IMG/VR virus record: IMGVR_UViG_3300049797_000001
Span: 1-45,367 of that record
DNA from: a virus
Reading direction: 5' to 3' (one strand)
DNA length: 45,367 nucleotides
Under the pieces are notes generated by a model. The model searched no databases. It was not told the DNA's origin and saw only the letters and a list, made by a program, of their open reading frames with translations. A program made the position numbers and the translations under genes. Position 1 is the stretch's first letter. Every line of letters begins with the position of its first letter. Shown here in pieces: positions 17,869 through 24,404 of this stretch.

Positions 17869-18183
17869 TCATTTTTGCCTCCGTATGTAGTCAGCGTATT
17901 CAATTCCAGGTGGACTAAATGGACTAAATTCTGGCTGCATTACATGATGGTCCCGCTCCTGAACATTGTCATTCTCTAATGCAACCGTCAAACGGTACAC
18001 CATGGCATTAGGGTCTGACTCAGTTTCCATGTCATTGGTGCGTATTGTAACTGTCACAGCAGGTACATTACCGAACATGACACGGTTCCAGAACTCTGGT
18101 CCCTTGTCCGAGAACAAATCTCCTGGCGCGAGATACCGTTCCTCGATCTTTGTAGCTATGACTCGTGCTCTGATCTGTGTCAT
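17869..18183 (-). CDS. Hypothetical protein, 104 aa
   Basis: Starts in an ATGA overlap with the ribbon-helix-helix gene. The segment IEERYLAPGDLFSDKGPEFW resembles a recurrent start of small phage proteins of unknown function, followed by a beta-rich middle with IRTNDMETESDPNAMVYRL. No catalytic motif. It is translated together with the ribbon-helix-helix protein and may act with it, but that is position-based inference. Confidence 0.65.
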   Translation of the reverse strand: MTQIRARVIATKIEERYLAPGDLFSDKGPEFWNRVMFGNVPAVTVTIRTNDMETESDPNAMVYRLTVALENDNVQERDHHVMQPEFSPFSPPGIEYADYIRRQK

Positions 18184-18416
18184 GCTGCCTCTGATTCTGC
18201 CACTACTATTCTGGCTGCTTGTACCACAACCGTTCGTACAAACTGCGCCTGAGACATCTTGAGTGCCTTCGCTGCCCTGGCTATGTCTCGTTTGTCCTGT
18301 ACCCTGATCCTGACAAGCAATCCATCCGATCCATGGATGATGAATTTATCAAGATCGACTTTGACTGTAGGCATCTTAGGGATCACTTCGTATCTCTCGC
18401 TCCAACTTGTCATCAT
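18180..18416 (-). CDS. Ribbon-helix-helix DNA-binding protein
   Basis: A 78-residue protein. Residues about 34-72 (strand LLVRIRV, helix DKRDIARAAKALK, turn MSQAQ, helix FVRTVVVQAARIVV) match the Arc/MetJ/CopG ribbon-helix-helix fold, in which dimers read short palindromes. The start at 18416 follows GAGGAAGAAG; a later ATG (18374) has no ribosome site. It is the clearest small DNA-binding regulator in the leftward block and therefore a candidate reader of the dispersed TGASTCA palindrome; this link is speculation to be tested. Confidence 0.6.
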   Translation of the reverse strand: MMTSWSERYEVIPKMPTVKVDLDKFIIHGSDGLLVRIRVQDKRDIARAAKALKMSQAQFVRTVVVQAARIVVAESEAA

Positions 18417-18618
18417 CTTCTTCCTCTTGCAATCGGATCGTATTAAGCAATCCGATTAGGTTGTGGTACGTGTCTGCATCACGACATTCTGACTTGATCA
18501 TATCTATGATTTCATCTGCTATGTCTAGCTTAAGCTGCTCGGTCATTTCAGCAAACCTGCGATCAAGACTACGGTTGATCGCGTCAATCAATGCTCGTTT
18601 CAACAGTTCTAGTTCCAT
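18376..18618 (-). CDS. Hypothetical helical acidic protein, 80 aa
   Basis: ATG 18618 is chosen because AGGAG lies nine bases upstream; a GTG nine bases earlier overlaps that site. The protein is almost entirely charged helix (LLKRALIDAINRSLDRRFAE) and ends EEEDDDKLE, so it may form a coiled coil. It overlaps the ribbon-helix-helix gene by 41 bases. Its upstream gap holds a strong hairpin carrying the TGAGTCA motif. Confidence 0.6.
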   Translation of the reverse strand: MELELLKRALIDAINRSLDRRFAEMTEQLKLDIADEIIDMIKSECRDADTYHNLIGLLNTIRLQEEEDDDKLEREIRSDP

Positions 18619-18637
18619 CTTGTGCACTCCTGGTTGG

Positions 18638-18667
18638 TGCCGTGTGAGTCAAATGGCTCACACGGCA
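18638..18667. terminator. Hairpin carrying the TGAGTCA motif (before the helical protein gene)
   Basis: An 11-bp stem (TGCCGTGTGAG with its complement CTCACACGGCA) and loop TCAAATGG, in the 58-base gap between the ssDNA-binding protein gene and the next gene. The motif spans stem and loop. No U tract follows. Confidence 0.6.
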
Positions 18668-18676
18668 TTGTGTTAG

Positions 18677-19240
18677 TTAACGTCGAGCGCGACGAGGTGC
18701 TCGGGTAGTCGTTGTGGCTTCCGGCTCCGGCTCCGGCTCCGGTTCAGCTTGCCTTCCACGTCCACGTGATGTCTGAGCCGGTTCCGGATCATCTGCCGGT
18801 TCGACGGACTGAACCTGTGCATTCCACTCACCCGAATTTGGGTTCTTGGAATGCTTGACTTTCAGTCTTGCAGTACAACCCATCCAATCATTCGGGTCGA
18901 TCGTGGTCGTGTTTGAGTCAAGCCCAATCGCTTCCACGAATTTCCGGAGATTGAACAGAGCCCGGCGGTCGCCCTTCGACGGCTTGATCTGACGATTCCA
19001 ATAAAGGGTACAGCCTTCCTCAAAGTCGTCACGCATATCGGCGGGAATATCGTCCGGCGGAATCTGAAACTTCACAGCGTAGTACTGGTTTCCTTTCTGA
19101 CTATTCTGAACCTGTACATCGACAATCTCACCCGTGTAATTACCAGCGGGAAGTTCTGGCGGCTTCTCGACTTCACCAAGCGTCTCTTCCAATTCGATGA
19201 CATCCAATTCGTCATCGTTCTGTTGCGTGTCACGTGCCAT
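18677..19240 (-). CDS. DUF669-like single-stranded DNA-binding protein
   Basis: A 187-residue protein. ATG 19240 has AAGGAG nine bases upstream; an upstream ATG would add a Thr/Ser-rich stretch without a site. Residues about 30-140 (LPAGNYTGEIVDVQVQ, YYAVKFQI, LYWNR, RALFNLRKFVEAIGL, CTARLKVKHSKNP) follow the OB-fold pattern of phage DUF669 proteins that bind ssDNA and accompany Sak4-type recombinases. The C terminus is low complexity: Arg/Gly, five Pro-Glu repeats (GGCTCC repeats on the plus strand), and a basic end. That tail could contact partner proteins or RNA/DNA. Confidence 0.72.
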   Translation of the reverse strand: MARDTQQNDDELDVIELEETLGEVEKPPELPAGNYTGEIVDVQVQNSQKGNQYYAVKFQIPPDDIPADMRDDFEEGCTLYWNRQIKPSKGDRRALFNLRKFVEAIGLDSNTTTIDPNDWMGCTARLKVKHSKNPNSGEWNAQVQSVEPADDPEPAQTSRGRGRQAEPEPEPEPEATTTTRAPRRARR

Positions 19241-19313
19241 TATGGCTTCTCCTTGCGGCGAGGTGGCGCCTGTGTTTGTACTGCCCACCACCTTGGGATT
19301 GTTGCGTCGTGTT

Positions 19314-19601
19314 CTATGTTTGACTCATACCGTCAGCACGGTCGCCAGTCGTGCCTTCATGTGCTTTGGTAGGCTCGGGCAGTGGATCATATTCAGGATA
19401 TAGCGCATATGCAGCAGCGAGCACTTCCACATCATCCAAATTTATCCGAATATTATGCAAACGTGCTACCTCACACATAAAAAACGCACCTGCGATGAAT
19501 GCATTGATCTCAGCACGGCGCATTTGAGTCACACGCGGTAACTTAGTCTGTGCATTCTTCGAGAACGTATGCTGTGCCACAATCTCGTCATCGGTGCCCA
19601 T
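19314..19601 (-). CDS. Hypothetical protein, 95 aa
   Basis: Starts in a TAATG overlap with the preceding zinc-finger gene, with AGGAG nine bases upstream. The middle is a hydrophobic helix pair (INAFIAGAFFMCEVARLHNI) that could be buried or membrane-proximal; the ends are charged. Its last four codons (Met-Ser-Gln-Thr) are formed by the TGAGTCAAA motif. It lies between the Sak4-like ATPase and the ssDNA-binding protein, so a recombination-accessory role is possible. Confidence 0.62.
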   Translation of the reverse strand: MGTDDEIVAQHTFSKNAQTKLPRVTQMRRAEINAFIAGAFFMCEVARLHNIRINLDDVEVLAAAYALYPEYDPLPEPTKAHEGTTGDRADGMSQT

Positions 19602-19780
19602 TAGTTGCTACTCCTGCCGAGTATGCGATCAATGCCGTCTTGCTGCAATCCGTATTCGATTGCCGTTCGTTCTGGTACAGAGCCTGCGTTACCACATGTT
19701 TCACAAGCCAATGGATGCCTACCCGTACCTTTGCAGTCAGGGCACTGAACACGTAACGTTTGTCCATTGTACGTTGTCAT
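19601..19780 (-). CDS. Small DnaJ-type zinc-finger protein
   Basis: A 59-residue protein starting in an ATGA overlap with the ATPase stop. It has CPDCKGTG followed by CETCGNAG, the CxxCxGxG-type pair of a DnaJ central-domain zinc finger, then a charged helix (DGIDRILGRSSN). It probably binds one zinc ion. Similar small proteins occur in phage replication operons; function unknown. Conserved cysteines and exact coupling on both sides (ATGA upstream, TAATG downstream) support coding. Confidence 0.65.
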   Translation of the reverse strand: MTTYNGQTLRVQCPDCKGTGRHPLACETCGNAGSVPERTAIEYGLQQDGIDRILGRSSN

Positions 19781-20676
19781 TTGTCTTTCACCTTGTCTTG
19801 TGGAGGTACGATTTTCACCCAGTTGTTATCTTCCCATTCATCAAACCAACGTGCAATAGTCATTTGACCTTTTGCGTCATCAGGCTTGTCTGCATCGTAC
19901 TCCAGCGTGAACTCAGGATTAAACTTGCCTGAGAACATGCGTGTTTTCATAGGCTTGCGCATTTTTGTTGGTCTAATAGCCAAATGTCTATTTCCATTAC
20001 GATCTTGGTGCATCCACCAGATTTCAGATAGTCGCCACGAGAAACTGTTAACTAACTTGCCACCGAGCATGATCGAAATATGAGATATGACCTCTATACC
20101 ATCTTGTTTAATAATTGTCGGATCATCCTCATGCGCTGTGATAATGATATGCACATTGTGCTTTGCTGTGACTTGTAGTAGTCCTTTGAGCACTTCGATC
20201 GTCACACCGTTCCGCCCACCATAAGCACTGAGTCCTGGTGTCTCAATTGTTGGGTAGAATCTATTCCCAGCGCCTACACCTTTGGCTATCACGTGAGTCA
20301 AAGCAAGTGCTGAAATGGCTGTCGCGCTATCGACTACCACAGTTTCGATATTGCGATACTGTGCCAGATACGCGTCAAGGCCAAATGGGTTCTCACTCTG
20401 TCCATGTTTGAACACCTCCGCAGCAGGCCGATCGAATAGTTTCATCACTTTCACGTCCGGTCTATGTTGCACAGATGTGTGTTCATTATCGCCAAATGAG
20501 ATCCAAAGCTTATCACCGGGGGCTGTTGCTGCAAAAGTAGTCTTGCCACACGAAAAGCCTCCCCATAAAAGTACAGCCATACGTCCTGGTGTCTTTGCAC
20601 CTTCTGTGATTTTGAATGGCCCAAGTTGATCGGGCGGATTGGATACATTGGATACCACTAACGTCGGCTTTTTCAT
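19777..20676 (-). CDS. Sak4-like RecA-fold ATPase (single-strand annealing/recombinase)
   Basis: A 299-residue P-loop protein with Walker A GGFSCGKTT (residues 39-47) and Walker B VVVDSAT (113-119); a later strand holds HIIITAHED. This is the AAA_24/Sak4 layout: a compact RecA-like core used by phages for strand annealing together with a DUF669-type SSB, which is encoded two genes downstream. Predicted role: homologous recombination and replication restart. It starts in an ATGA overlap with the upstream small gene and ends in one with the zinc-finger gene. Confidence 0.75.
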   Translation of the reverse strand: MKKPTLVVSNVSNPPDQLGPFKITEGAKTPGRMAVLLWGGFSCGKTTFAATAPGDKLWISFGDNEHTSVQHRPDVKVMKLFDRPAAEVFKHGQSENPFGLDAYLAQYRNIETVVVDSATAISALALTHVIAKGVGAGNRFYPTIETPGLSAYGGRNGVTIEVLKGLLQVTAKHNVHIIITAHEDDPTIIKQDGIEVISHISIMLGGKLVNSFSWRLSEIWWMHQDRNGNRHLAIRPTKMRKPMKTRMFSGKFNPEFTLEYDADKPDDAKGQMTIARWFDEWEDNNWVKIVPPQDKVKDK

Positions 20677-20849
20677 AGGTGCGGTCCTAATTTGTATTTA
20701 GCGAGGGCGGCCTCTTCTCGCAAGGCGTCATAGGCGTAGCGAAGCATGACTCTCGCTGCGTCTTCGCGGCTGTCGTAAACGCCCAAAATATGATCGCCGA
20801 TATGGATCGTCCAAAAGCCCGACCGCTTAGGGTGCGGAATGACTCCCAT
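20673..20849 (-). CDS. Small AP2-like protein
   Basis: A 58-residue frame starting at ATG 20849 with GAGGT eight bases upstream, and ending in an ATGA overlap with the Sak4-like gene. The pattern FWTIHIGDHILGVYDSREDA, then ARVMLRYAYDAL, matches the three-strand-plus-helix layout of AP2/ERF-like DNA-binding domains found in phages and HNH homing endonucleases (W-x-I, G-x-Y/F-D, E-D/E-A-A). No nuclease domain is attached. Coding is supported by coupling on both sides; DNA binding is inferred. Confidence 0.55.
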   Translation of the reverse strand: MGVIPHPKRSGFWTIHIGDHILGVYDSREDAARVMLRYAYDALREEAALAKYKLGPHL

Positions 20850-21069
20850 GGATATGACCTCTTCGTTTGCTGACTTCCATATCTTCTGCCATATTAGCTA
20901 GCTTTTCCAATGCTGTCGCTATGCGATCGATGTCGATCAGGAGTATCTCAACTAGGAACACGCCAGCAGTTATTTCTCCTCTTGGTCCCTTATAGCCGTC
21001 CAGAATCTGCGCAAACGCTTCCTCGATCGCTGCTCTGTTTGACTCGAATGGTGGAATTGTGTTGTTCAT
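20827..21069 (-). CDS. Hypothetical protein, 80 aa
   Basis: ATG 21069 is preceded by AAGGAGCCTGAC. The protein has an acidic helical N terminus with FESNRAAIEEAF, a hydrophobic segment VFLVEILLIDIDRI, and a basic C terminus. The FES codons carry a one-base variant of the dispersed motif (TTTGACTCG on the plus strand). It overlaps the AP2-like gene by 23 bases. No domain recognised. Confidence 0.62.
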   Translation of the reverse strand: MNNTIPPFESNRAAIEEAFAQILDGYKGPRGEITAGVFLVEILLIDIDRIATALEKLANMAEDMEVSKRRGHIHGSHSAP

Positions 21070-21210
21070 GTCAGGCTCCTTGTTTGTTATGTTCTTCTCT
21101 TGCAGCATCCGCAACACCGACCATCGGCTATGCAACATATCCAATTGGTGCATTTGGATAGGTCTCTTGTTACAGTTTCACCACTGATGTTGTATATGAA
21201 ACCTCTATAC
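21070..21210. other. Gap of 141 bases, no confident gene
   Basis: Between the 20827 and 21211 genes. One minus-strand frame here ends with a striking Cys-rich stretch (WICCIADGRCCGCCKRR) but has no ATG, GTG or TTG start after the preceding gene; a 14-codon ATGA-coupled frame also exists. Neither is convincing. Confidence 0.4.
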
Positions 21211-21399
21211 TCATATAAGCTCGTTATCTTTAGCGAACCATTCTGGAACAGTAATCTGCCGGCTGCCTGTGTCAATCTCGCATATAGATTTTGGGACCCA
21301 TTCGTCATTTCCGTTGATAACGAACAGGTAAGCGTTGTCGGTATCTGCTTCCGTTTTGTGTTGCTCATAGTCAATCTCCACAAGCTGAGGTTTTGCCAT
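21211..21399 (-). CDS. Hypothetical acidic protein, 62 aa
   Basis: ATG 21399 is chosen for the GGAG eight bases upstream. The protein is hydrophilic with alternating strands (YLFVING, QITVPEWFAK), probably a small beta fold. It overlaps the preceding gene by 29 bases. Function unknown. Confidence 0.6.
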   Translation of the reverse strand: MAKPQLVEIDYEQHKTEADTDNAYLFVINGNDEWVPKSICEIDTGSRQITVPEWFAKDNELI

Positions 21400-21655
21400 T
21401 TGCCCAACTCCATAACTTTGCTGCTGGCGTATCAATCTCCCGACTAACTTGATCTAGTTCACCCCATGTCATGATGCGTATCAGTCGCTTCATGTCAGGA
21501 ATCGGTTCAATACGCATTGGTGGTTCAGGTGGCATTCTGTCTTTAACTGGTCTATAATCTTCCTCGTTTGACTCAAAGTCATCCATTGGACGACCACCGT
21601 CTCTAGCGACGTTGAGCCGAAGTGACTGTGGTAGTGGTACTAGATTCTTTGTCAT
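21371..21655 (-). CDS. Hypothetical protein, 94 aa
   Basis: ATG 21655 has GGAGG seven bases upstream. Residues include a Pro-rich middle (RMPPEPPMRIEPIPD) and a C-terminal WGELDQVSREIDTPAAKLWS segment, helix-turn-like. DFESNEED is encoded by the TTTGAGTCAAA motif. It shares its first 53 bases with the small zinc-ribbon gene in another frame. Confidence 0.6.
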   Translation of the reverse strand: MTKNLVPLPQSLRLNVARDGGRPMDDFESNEEDYRPVKDRMPPEPPMRIEPIPDMKRLIRIMTWGELDQVSREIDTPAAKLWSWANGKTSACGD

Positions 21656-21779
21656 TTTTTCGCCTCCTACGATAACGCAATAACATGTCAAGTTTGTGTT
21701 GTTCGTAGCTGCACTCGGGGCAGTACTTAATTTTACACTCCTTACCACACACAGCACACGTTGGCCTAGGCCGTCGCAT
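21603..21779 (-). CDS. Small zinc-ribbon protein
   Basis: A 58-residue frame starting immediately after the nuclease stop codon (TAGATG), with GGAGGAT in the last nuclease codons as ribosome site. CAVC and CPEC (Cys8, Cys11, Cys20, Cys23) form a compact zinc ribbon, followed by a basic stretch (YRRRRK) and a Thr/Ser tail. The basic tail suggests nucleic-acid contact. The C-terminal third overlaps the next gene and could be non-essential. Confidence 0.55.
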   Translation of the reverse strand: MRRPRPTCAVCGKECKIKYCPECSYEQHKLDMLLRYRRRRKNDKESSTTTTVTSAQRR

Positions 21780-23030
21780 CTAATCCTCCATTGCAGCCAT
21801 TTCTGACGGACTCATACGTGCATCAATCATGTCATCCCATTGCTCCATCCGCCCCTCAAACGTGTCGCCGCAAAATGGTATGAGTGCGCACGGCCGAAAG
21901 TATCGATTGCATGAATGCGTATACCGCGGCGCGTACTCGTAATGGTCCTTATAGAACTCATACATATCGGCCGTATGCCTAAACCAGAACGCCCACCGTT
22001 CAAAATCCTCTGTCGTTCTACTTGGGTGAATGACCCAAATATCCTCGCCCCTGTTAGACGGCTTAACCTTAGAGCCCAATATCCGTGAGTGGAAAATATC
22101 AAAACCATACACTGAGGCTGCGGCAGCAAGATAGCCTGAAACCTGGTTCGATAGCTGGAACGAAGCCTTCCACCCGTCGTCAAGACGTGAAGCGGATTTG
22201 TTATCCTCAAGCGTATGGCGCGCTTTAGCAACATTGAATGTCAATCCGTCAAGCGTACCAATGAACCTGTACTGCTTACCGTCATCGTACGTGAGTATCG
22301 AATCGAACGTGTTTTCAATACCAACGACCGAATGCGAGTCATTTCGATCTTGTACATATATTGGCCAATTGTCCATCCGAGGGAGGATCTCTTCGATATA
22401 GACGATTGATGCGAGTTCCATGTTAGCGATCGTCCGATTCTTGTCATCCGGATTATCCTGCCAACCCCCGCTGCGTAATACCTCAGACGCCAGGACCATA
22501 AGCGACGTGCGCTCGTATCGCTCGGAGAGGCTTGCTTTCCAACATTTCCGCCATCGTTGTGAGTCAAATGTGTAGTCATGGTATGGTTTTTCCTCCTTCG
22601 GTCGCTCGAACAATCGTCTCGCTGTCATTGCGGCGTGGTCTGGTAATCGCTGCCGATGATGCACCTGCCATATACGCATCGCGGAGAAAACCTCGTGGAG
22701 CGCCGATCCCGCTTCCAATGCCATGGACCGGCTGCTCGTCTTGTATCGCTTCTGTGCTGACACCACTCCCCACGTCGGGCACATGTTGAGGTTCGTCAAT
22801 CGACTGTTGCTGTACGGGTGCAACGTCCGTTTCTGCTCGGAAGAACTCGGCGTGATTGATATCAAGTGGTGCTGGGCTTGTTGCGCGTTGTGCCCAACGC
22901 CCGTTATCGACAGGTTTCCAATCACGGCCTGGGTAGACGCGATCGGCATAGTCCTGTTTTGTTCCATGCCAGTTCTTGGCAAGCTCGTCAACGTTGGCGT
23001 TTTCCGCTTTGTTGTAGGCTTCTTTGGCAT
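21780..23030 (-). CDS. PD-(D/E)XK nuclease with probable iron-sulfur cysteines (RecB/Cas4-like)
   Basis: A 416-residue protein. ATG 23030 is preceded by TTAGGAG with seven bases of spacer, a better site than any nearby ATG. Core elements: YSNSRLTNLNMCP (start of the fold, Cys84), ALEAGSALHE (His112), IGTLDGL (Asp261), LEDNKSA (Glu275/Asp276 and Lys278), and a QVSGYLAAA helix. Cys374, Cys381 and Cys387 near the C terminus with Cys84 match the cluster that staples AddB/Cas4-type nucleases. Likely a ssDNA exonuclease feeding Sak4-type recombination. Its first 455 bases overlap the preceding gene in another frame. Confidence 0.78.
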   Translation of the reverse strand: MPKKPTTKRKTPTLTSLPRTGMEQNRTMPIASTQAVIGNLSITGVGHNAQQAQHHLISITPSSSEQKRTLHPYSNSRLTNLNMCPTWGVVSAQKRYKTSSRSMALEAGSALHEVFSAMRIWQVHHRQRLPDHAAMTARRLFERPKEEKPYHDYTFDSQRWRKCWKASLSERYERTSLMVLASEVLRSGGWQDNPDDKNRTIANMELASIVYIEEILPRMDNWPIYVQDRNDSHSVVGIENTFDSILTYDDGKQYRFIGTLDGLTFNVAKARHTLEDNKSASRLDDGWKASFQLSNQVSGYLAAAASVYGFDIFHSRILGSKVKPSNRGEDIWVIHPSRTTEDFERWAFWFRHTADMYEFYKDHYEYAPRYTHSCNRYFRPCALIPFCGDTFEGRMEQWDDMIDARMSPSEMAAMED

Positions 23031-23208
23031 CGAGATATCTCCTAACATGTTCGGCACATGCATCGATAATGATCAGTGCCTTCTTTGGATCAGCCCCTGC
23101 TTGAGTCACATGGAATGTCAGTGCAGCAAGTGCATCGTATAGCTCAGCCTGATCAGCCGTATCGAAGAATGTACCATCGTCGGCTAGAAAACCTTTAGCT
23201 GGTCTCAT
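22576..23208 (-). CDS. Hypothetical protein, 210 aa, with C-terminal half overlapping the nuclease gene
   Basis: Starts at ATG 23208 after GGAGGTAAAGTCAA. Residues 1-95 look like a folded helical domain (AELYDALAALTFHVTQ, KKALIIIDACAEHVRRYL). Residues about 60-210 are encoded by the same DNA as the nuclease N terminus in a shifted frame, and the part after about 105 is Pro/Gln/Ser/Asp-rich, as expected for an overprinted extension. The N-terminal domain is almost certainly real; the long C-terminal extension is unusual. No function inferred. Confidence 0.6.
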   Translation of the reverse strand: MRPAKGFLADDGTFFDTADQAELYDALAALTFHVTQAGADPKKALIIIDACAEHVRRYLDAKEAYNKAENANVDELAKNWHGTKQDYADRVYPGRDWKPVDNGRWAQRATSPAPLDINHAEFFRAETDVAPVQQQSIDEPQHVPDVGSGVSTEAIQDEQPVHGIGSGIGAPRGFLRDAYMAGASSAAITRPRRNDSETIVRATEGGKTIP

Positions 23209-23437
23209 TTGACTTTACCTCCGGTGGCCGTAAATGCTGCGCGACTTCGTATTTAACATCGAGAAGCATCTGCTTCATAGTCCACAGGAACTGTTCCTCT
23301 GAGCAATCTACATCAATTGCCATTGAAATGCTCAGCACTTCATTTCCTGCACACGAACAACGATAACGCATTGTAACAATGAGCGGGTTCTCACCAATGA
23401 CATTAGATGCGTGTCGTTCTCTAATTCTATGTGTCAT
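23195..23437 (-). CDS. Hypothetical protein, 80 aa
   Basis: Starts at ATG 23437 with GGAGGTAACGA upstream, overlapping the preceding gene by 11 bases and the following by 14. It has strands around TMRYRCSCAGNEVLSISMAI and an acidic helix EEQFLWTMKQMLLD. A CSC pair alone is not enough for a zinc site. Function unknown. Confidence 0.6.
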   Translation of the reverse strand: MTHRIRERHASNVIGENPLIVTMRYRCSCAGNEVLSISMAIDVDCSEEQFLWTMKQMLLDVKYEVAQHLRPPEVKSNETS

Positions 23438-23621
23438 TCGTTACCTCCGGGTGTGCCTCGAATATCCGGTCGGGCGACGGTGCTGTTTGACTCAAATAAC
23501 TATCCTCGTGCTTGGCAAAGTTGTTATTGCCATCATTTGCCATGAACGTATCGTGTGGACACATGACGCTGCGGAACACGTCTTCGAAGTACTTATTGCA
23601 AGCTTGGCAGCGAATGATCAT
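23427..23621 (-). CDS. Small zinc-binding-like protein, 64 aa
   Basis: Starts in an ATGA overlap with the upstream gene (ATG 23621). CQACNKYFEDVF and then MCPHDTF give CxxC and CxxH-like ligands of a degenerate zinc finger. The tail is polar; YLSQTAPSP is encoded by the TTTGACTCAAA motif. Coding is supported by coupling on both sides. Function unknown. Confidence 0.55.
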   Translation of the reverse strand: MIIRCQACNKYFEDVFRSVMCPHDTFMANDGNNNFAKHEDSYLSQTAPSPDRIFEAHPEVTNDT

Positions 23622-24106
23622 GCTGTGCCATCCCAAGGAAACATTAGCTGCTTCATTTTGTCTTGTAATGCATCGAGCACAGACCCTGAGAAGGAATTAC
23701 GATCCGCACCATTTAATACCTGCGCCATTTCACGCGCGACAAGCCGCTGTCTCGCAAATGTTACCTTGGCCATTGGTGAGAATGACTTCTTAATCATAAG
23801 ATCGAGGGGTATTTCGTGTATCATTCGATTATATTCGTATGCCCATGACTCAGCTTTGTCATAATCCTCTTTATTAGCGAGTATTTTGCGAACAGCGGCC
23901 CACCGTGACATGACAGGGCCTTGTACCTGAGACGGTGCCTGATTGAATCCTTGTCCTGGCTTACAGTCTTGTGCTTGCCCCACGTTACCGTAGGACTCTC
24001 CATGGGGCAATGCTGCTTTAGCAATACCAGCAACATTACCTAATGCAGCAGCAACACCAGCGGCTGCGACTGGTAACTGTCGTCGTGTGAATGGCATCTT
24101 AAGCAT
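23618..24106 (-). CDS. Exported or membrane-anchored hypothetical protein with Tat-like N terminus
   Basis: A 162-residue protein from ATG 24106 (GGAGG nine bases upstream). FTRRQLPVAAAGVAAALGN resembles a twin-arginine signal: Arg-Arg followed by an Ala-rich hydrophobic stretch, then AKAAL as a possible cleavage site. The mature part is helical and charged. A phage early protein sent to the envelope could alter adsorption or membrane state; whether the signal is used is unknown. It overlaps the previous gene by eight bases. Confidence 0.6.
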   Translation of the reverse strand: MLKMPFTRRQLPVAAAGVAAALGNVAGIAKAALPHGESYGNVGQAQDCKPGQGFNQAPSQVQGPVMSRWAAVRKILANKEDYDKAESWAYEYNRMIHEIPLDLMIKKSFSPMAKVTFARQRLVAREMAQVLNGADRNSFSGSVLDALQDKMKQLMFPWDGTA

Positions 24107-24395
24107 GGCCCGTTACCTCCGCCTGACCTTCAAAGCGCTTGATTTGTTCCTTCATCAGAATCACAATGTCCTTGCGATCCGCTCCGTTCGATATGTAATT
24201 GCAACGACCTTCGTGTGAGTCAAACGGAAACACAAGCAGTACGAAGCCAGTCTTTCGCGGCTCTCCAGCACGATCTTCCTTCGTGCCATTGAACATATCG
24301 TCGATGCCTGCGGCTATAGCTTCCATAAATGACTTGTATTTAGGCTCGATCGGGCCATCACCAAGCTGCTCTATTCGTCGTTTTGACTCACCCAT
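24099..24395 (-). CDS. Conserved phage hypothetical protein, 98 aa
   Basis: Starts at ATG 24395 with TAGGAGGTAGTC upstream. The layout MGESKRRIEQLG at the start and FVLLVFPFDSHEGRCNYIS, then ADRKDIVILMKEQIKRFEG, matches a recurrent family of small phage proteins (pattern NYxSNxxRxDxxxLMKExxxR) known only as hypothetical. Two TGASTCA cores lie in it (24384, just after the start codon; 24216). A folded alpha/beta protein is likely. Confidence 0.68.
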   Translation of the reverse strand: MGESKRRIEQLGDGPIEPKYKSFMEAIAAGIDDMFNGTKEDRAGEPRKTGFVLLVFPFDSHEGRCNYISNGADRKDIVILMKEQIKRFEGQAEVTGHA

Positions 24396-24404
24396 GACTA
24401 CCTC

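Noticed and set aside
19240-19291. Earlier start for the ssDNA-binding protein
   Set aside because: The extra 17 codons lack a ribosome site and contain the AAGGAG that serves ATG 19240.
21087-21413. 108-codon minus-strand frame with Cys-rich end
   Set aside because: Most of it overlaps the better-supported 62-residue gene in another frame and no start codon lies before the Cys-rich part.
23379-23864. 161-codon plus-strand frame across three leftward genes
   Set aside because: Antisense to coupled minus-strand genes with good ribosome sites; no start signal of its own.
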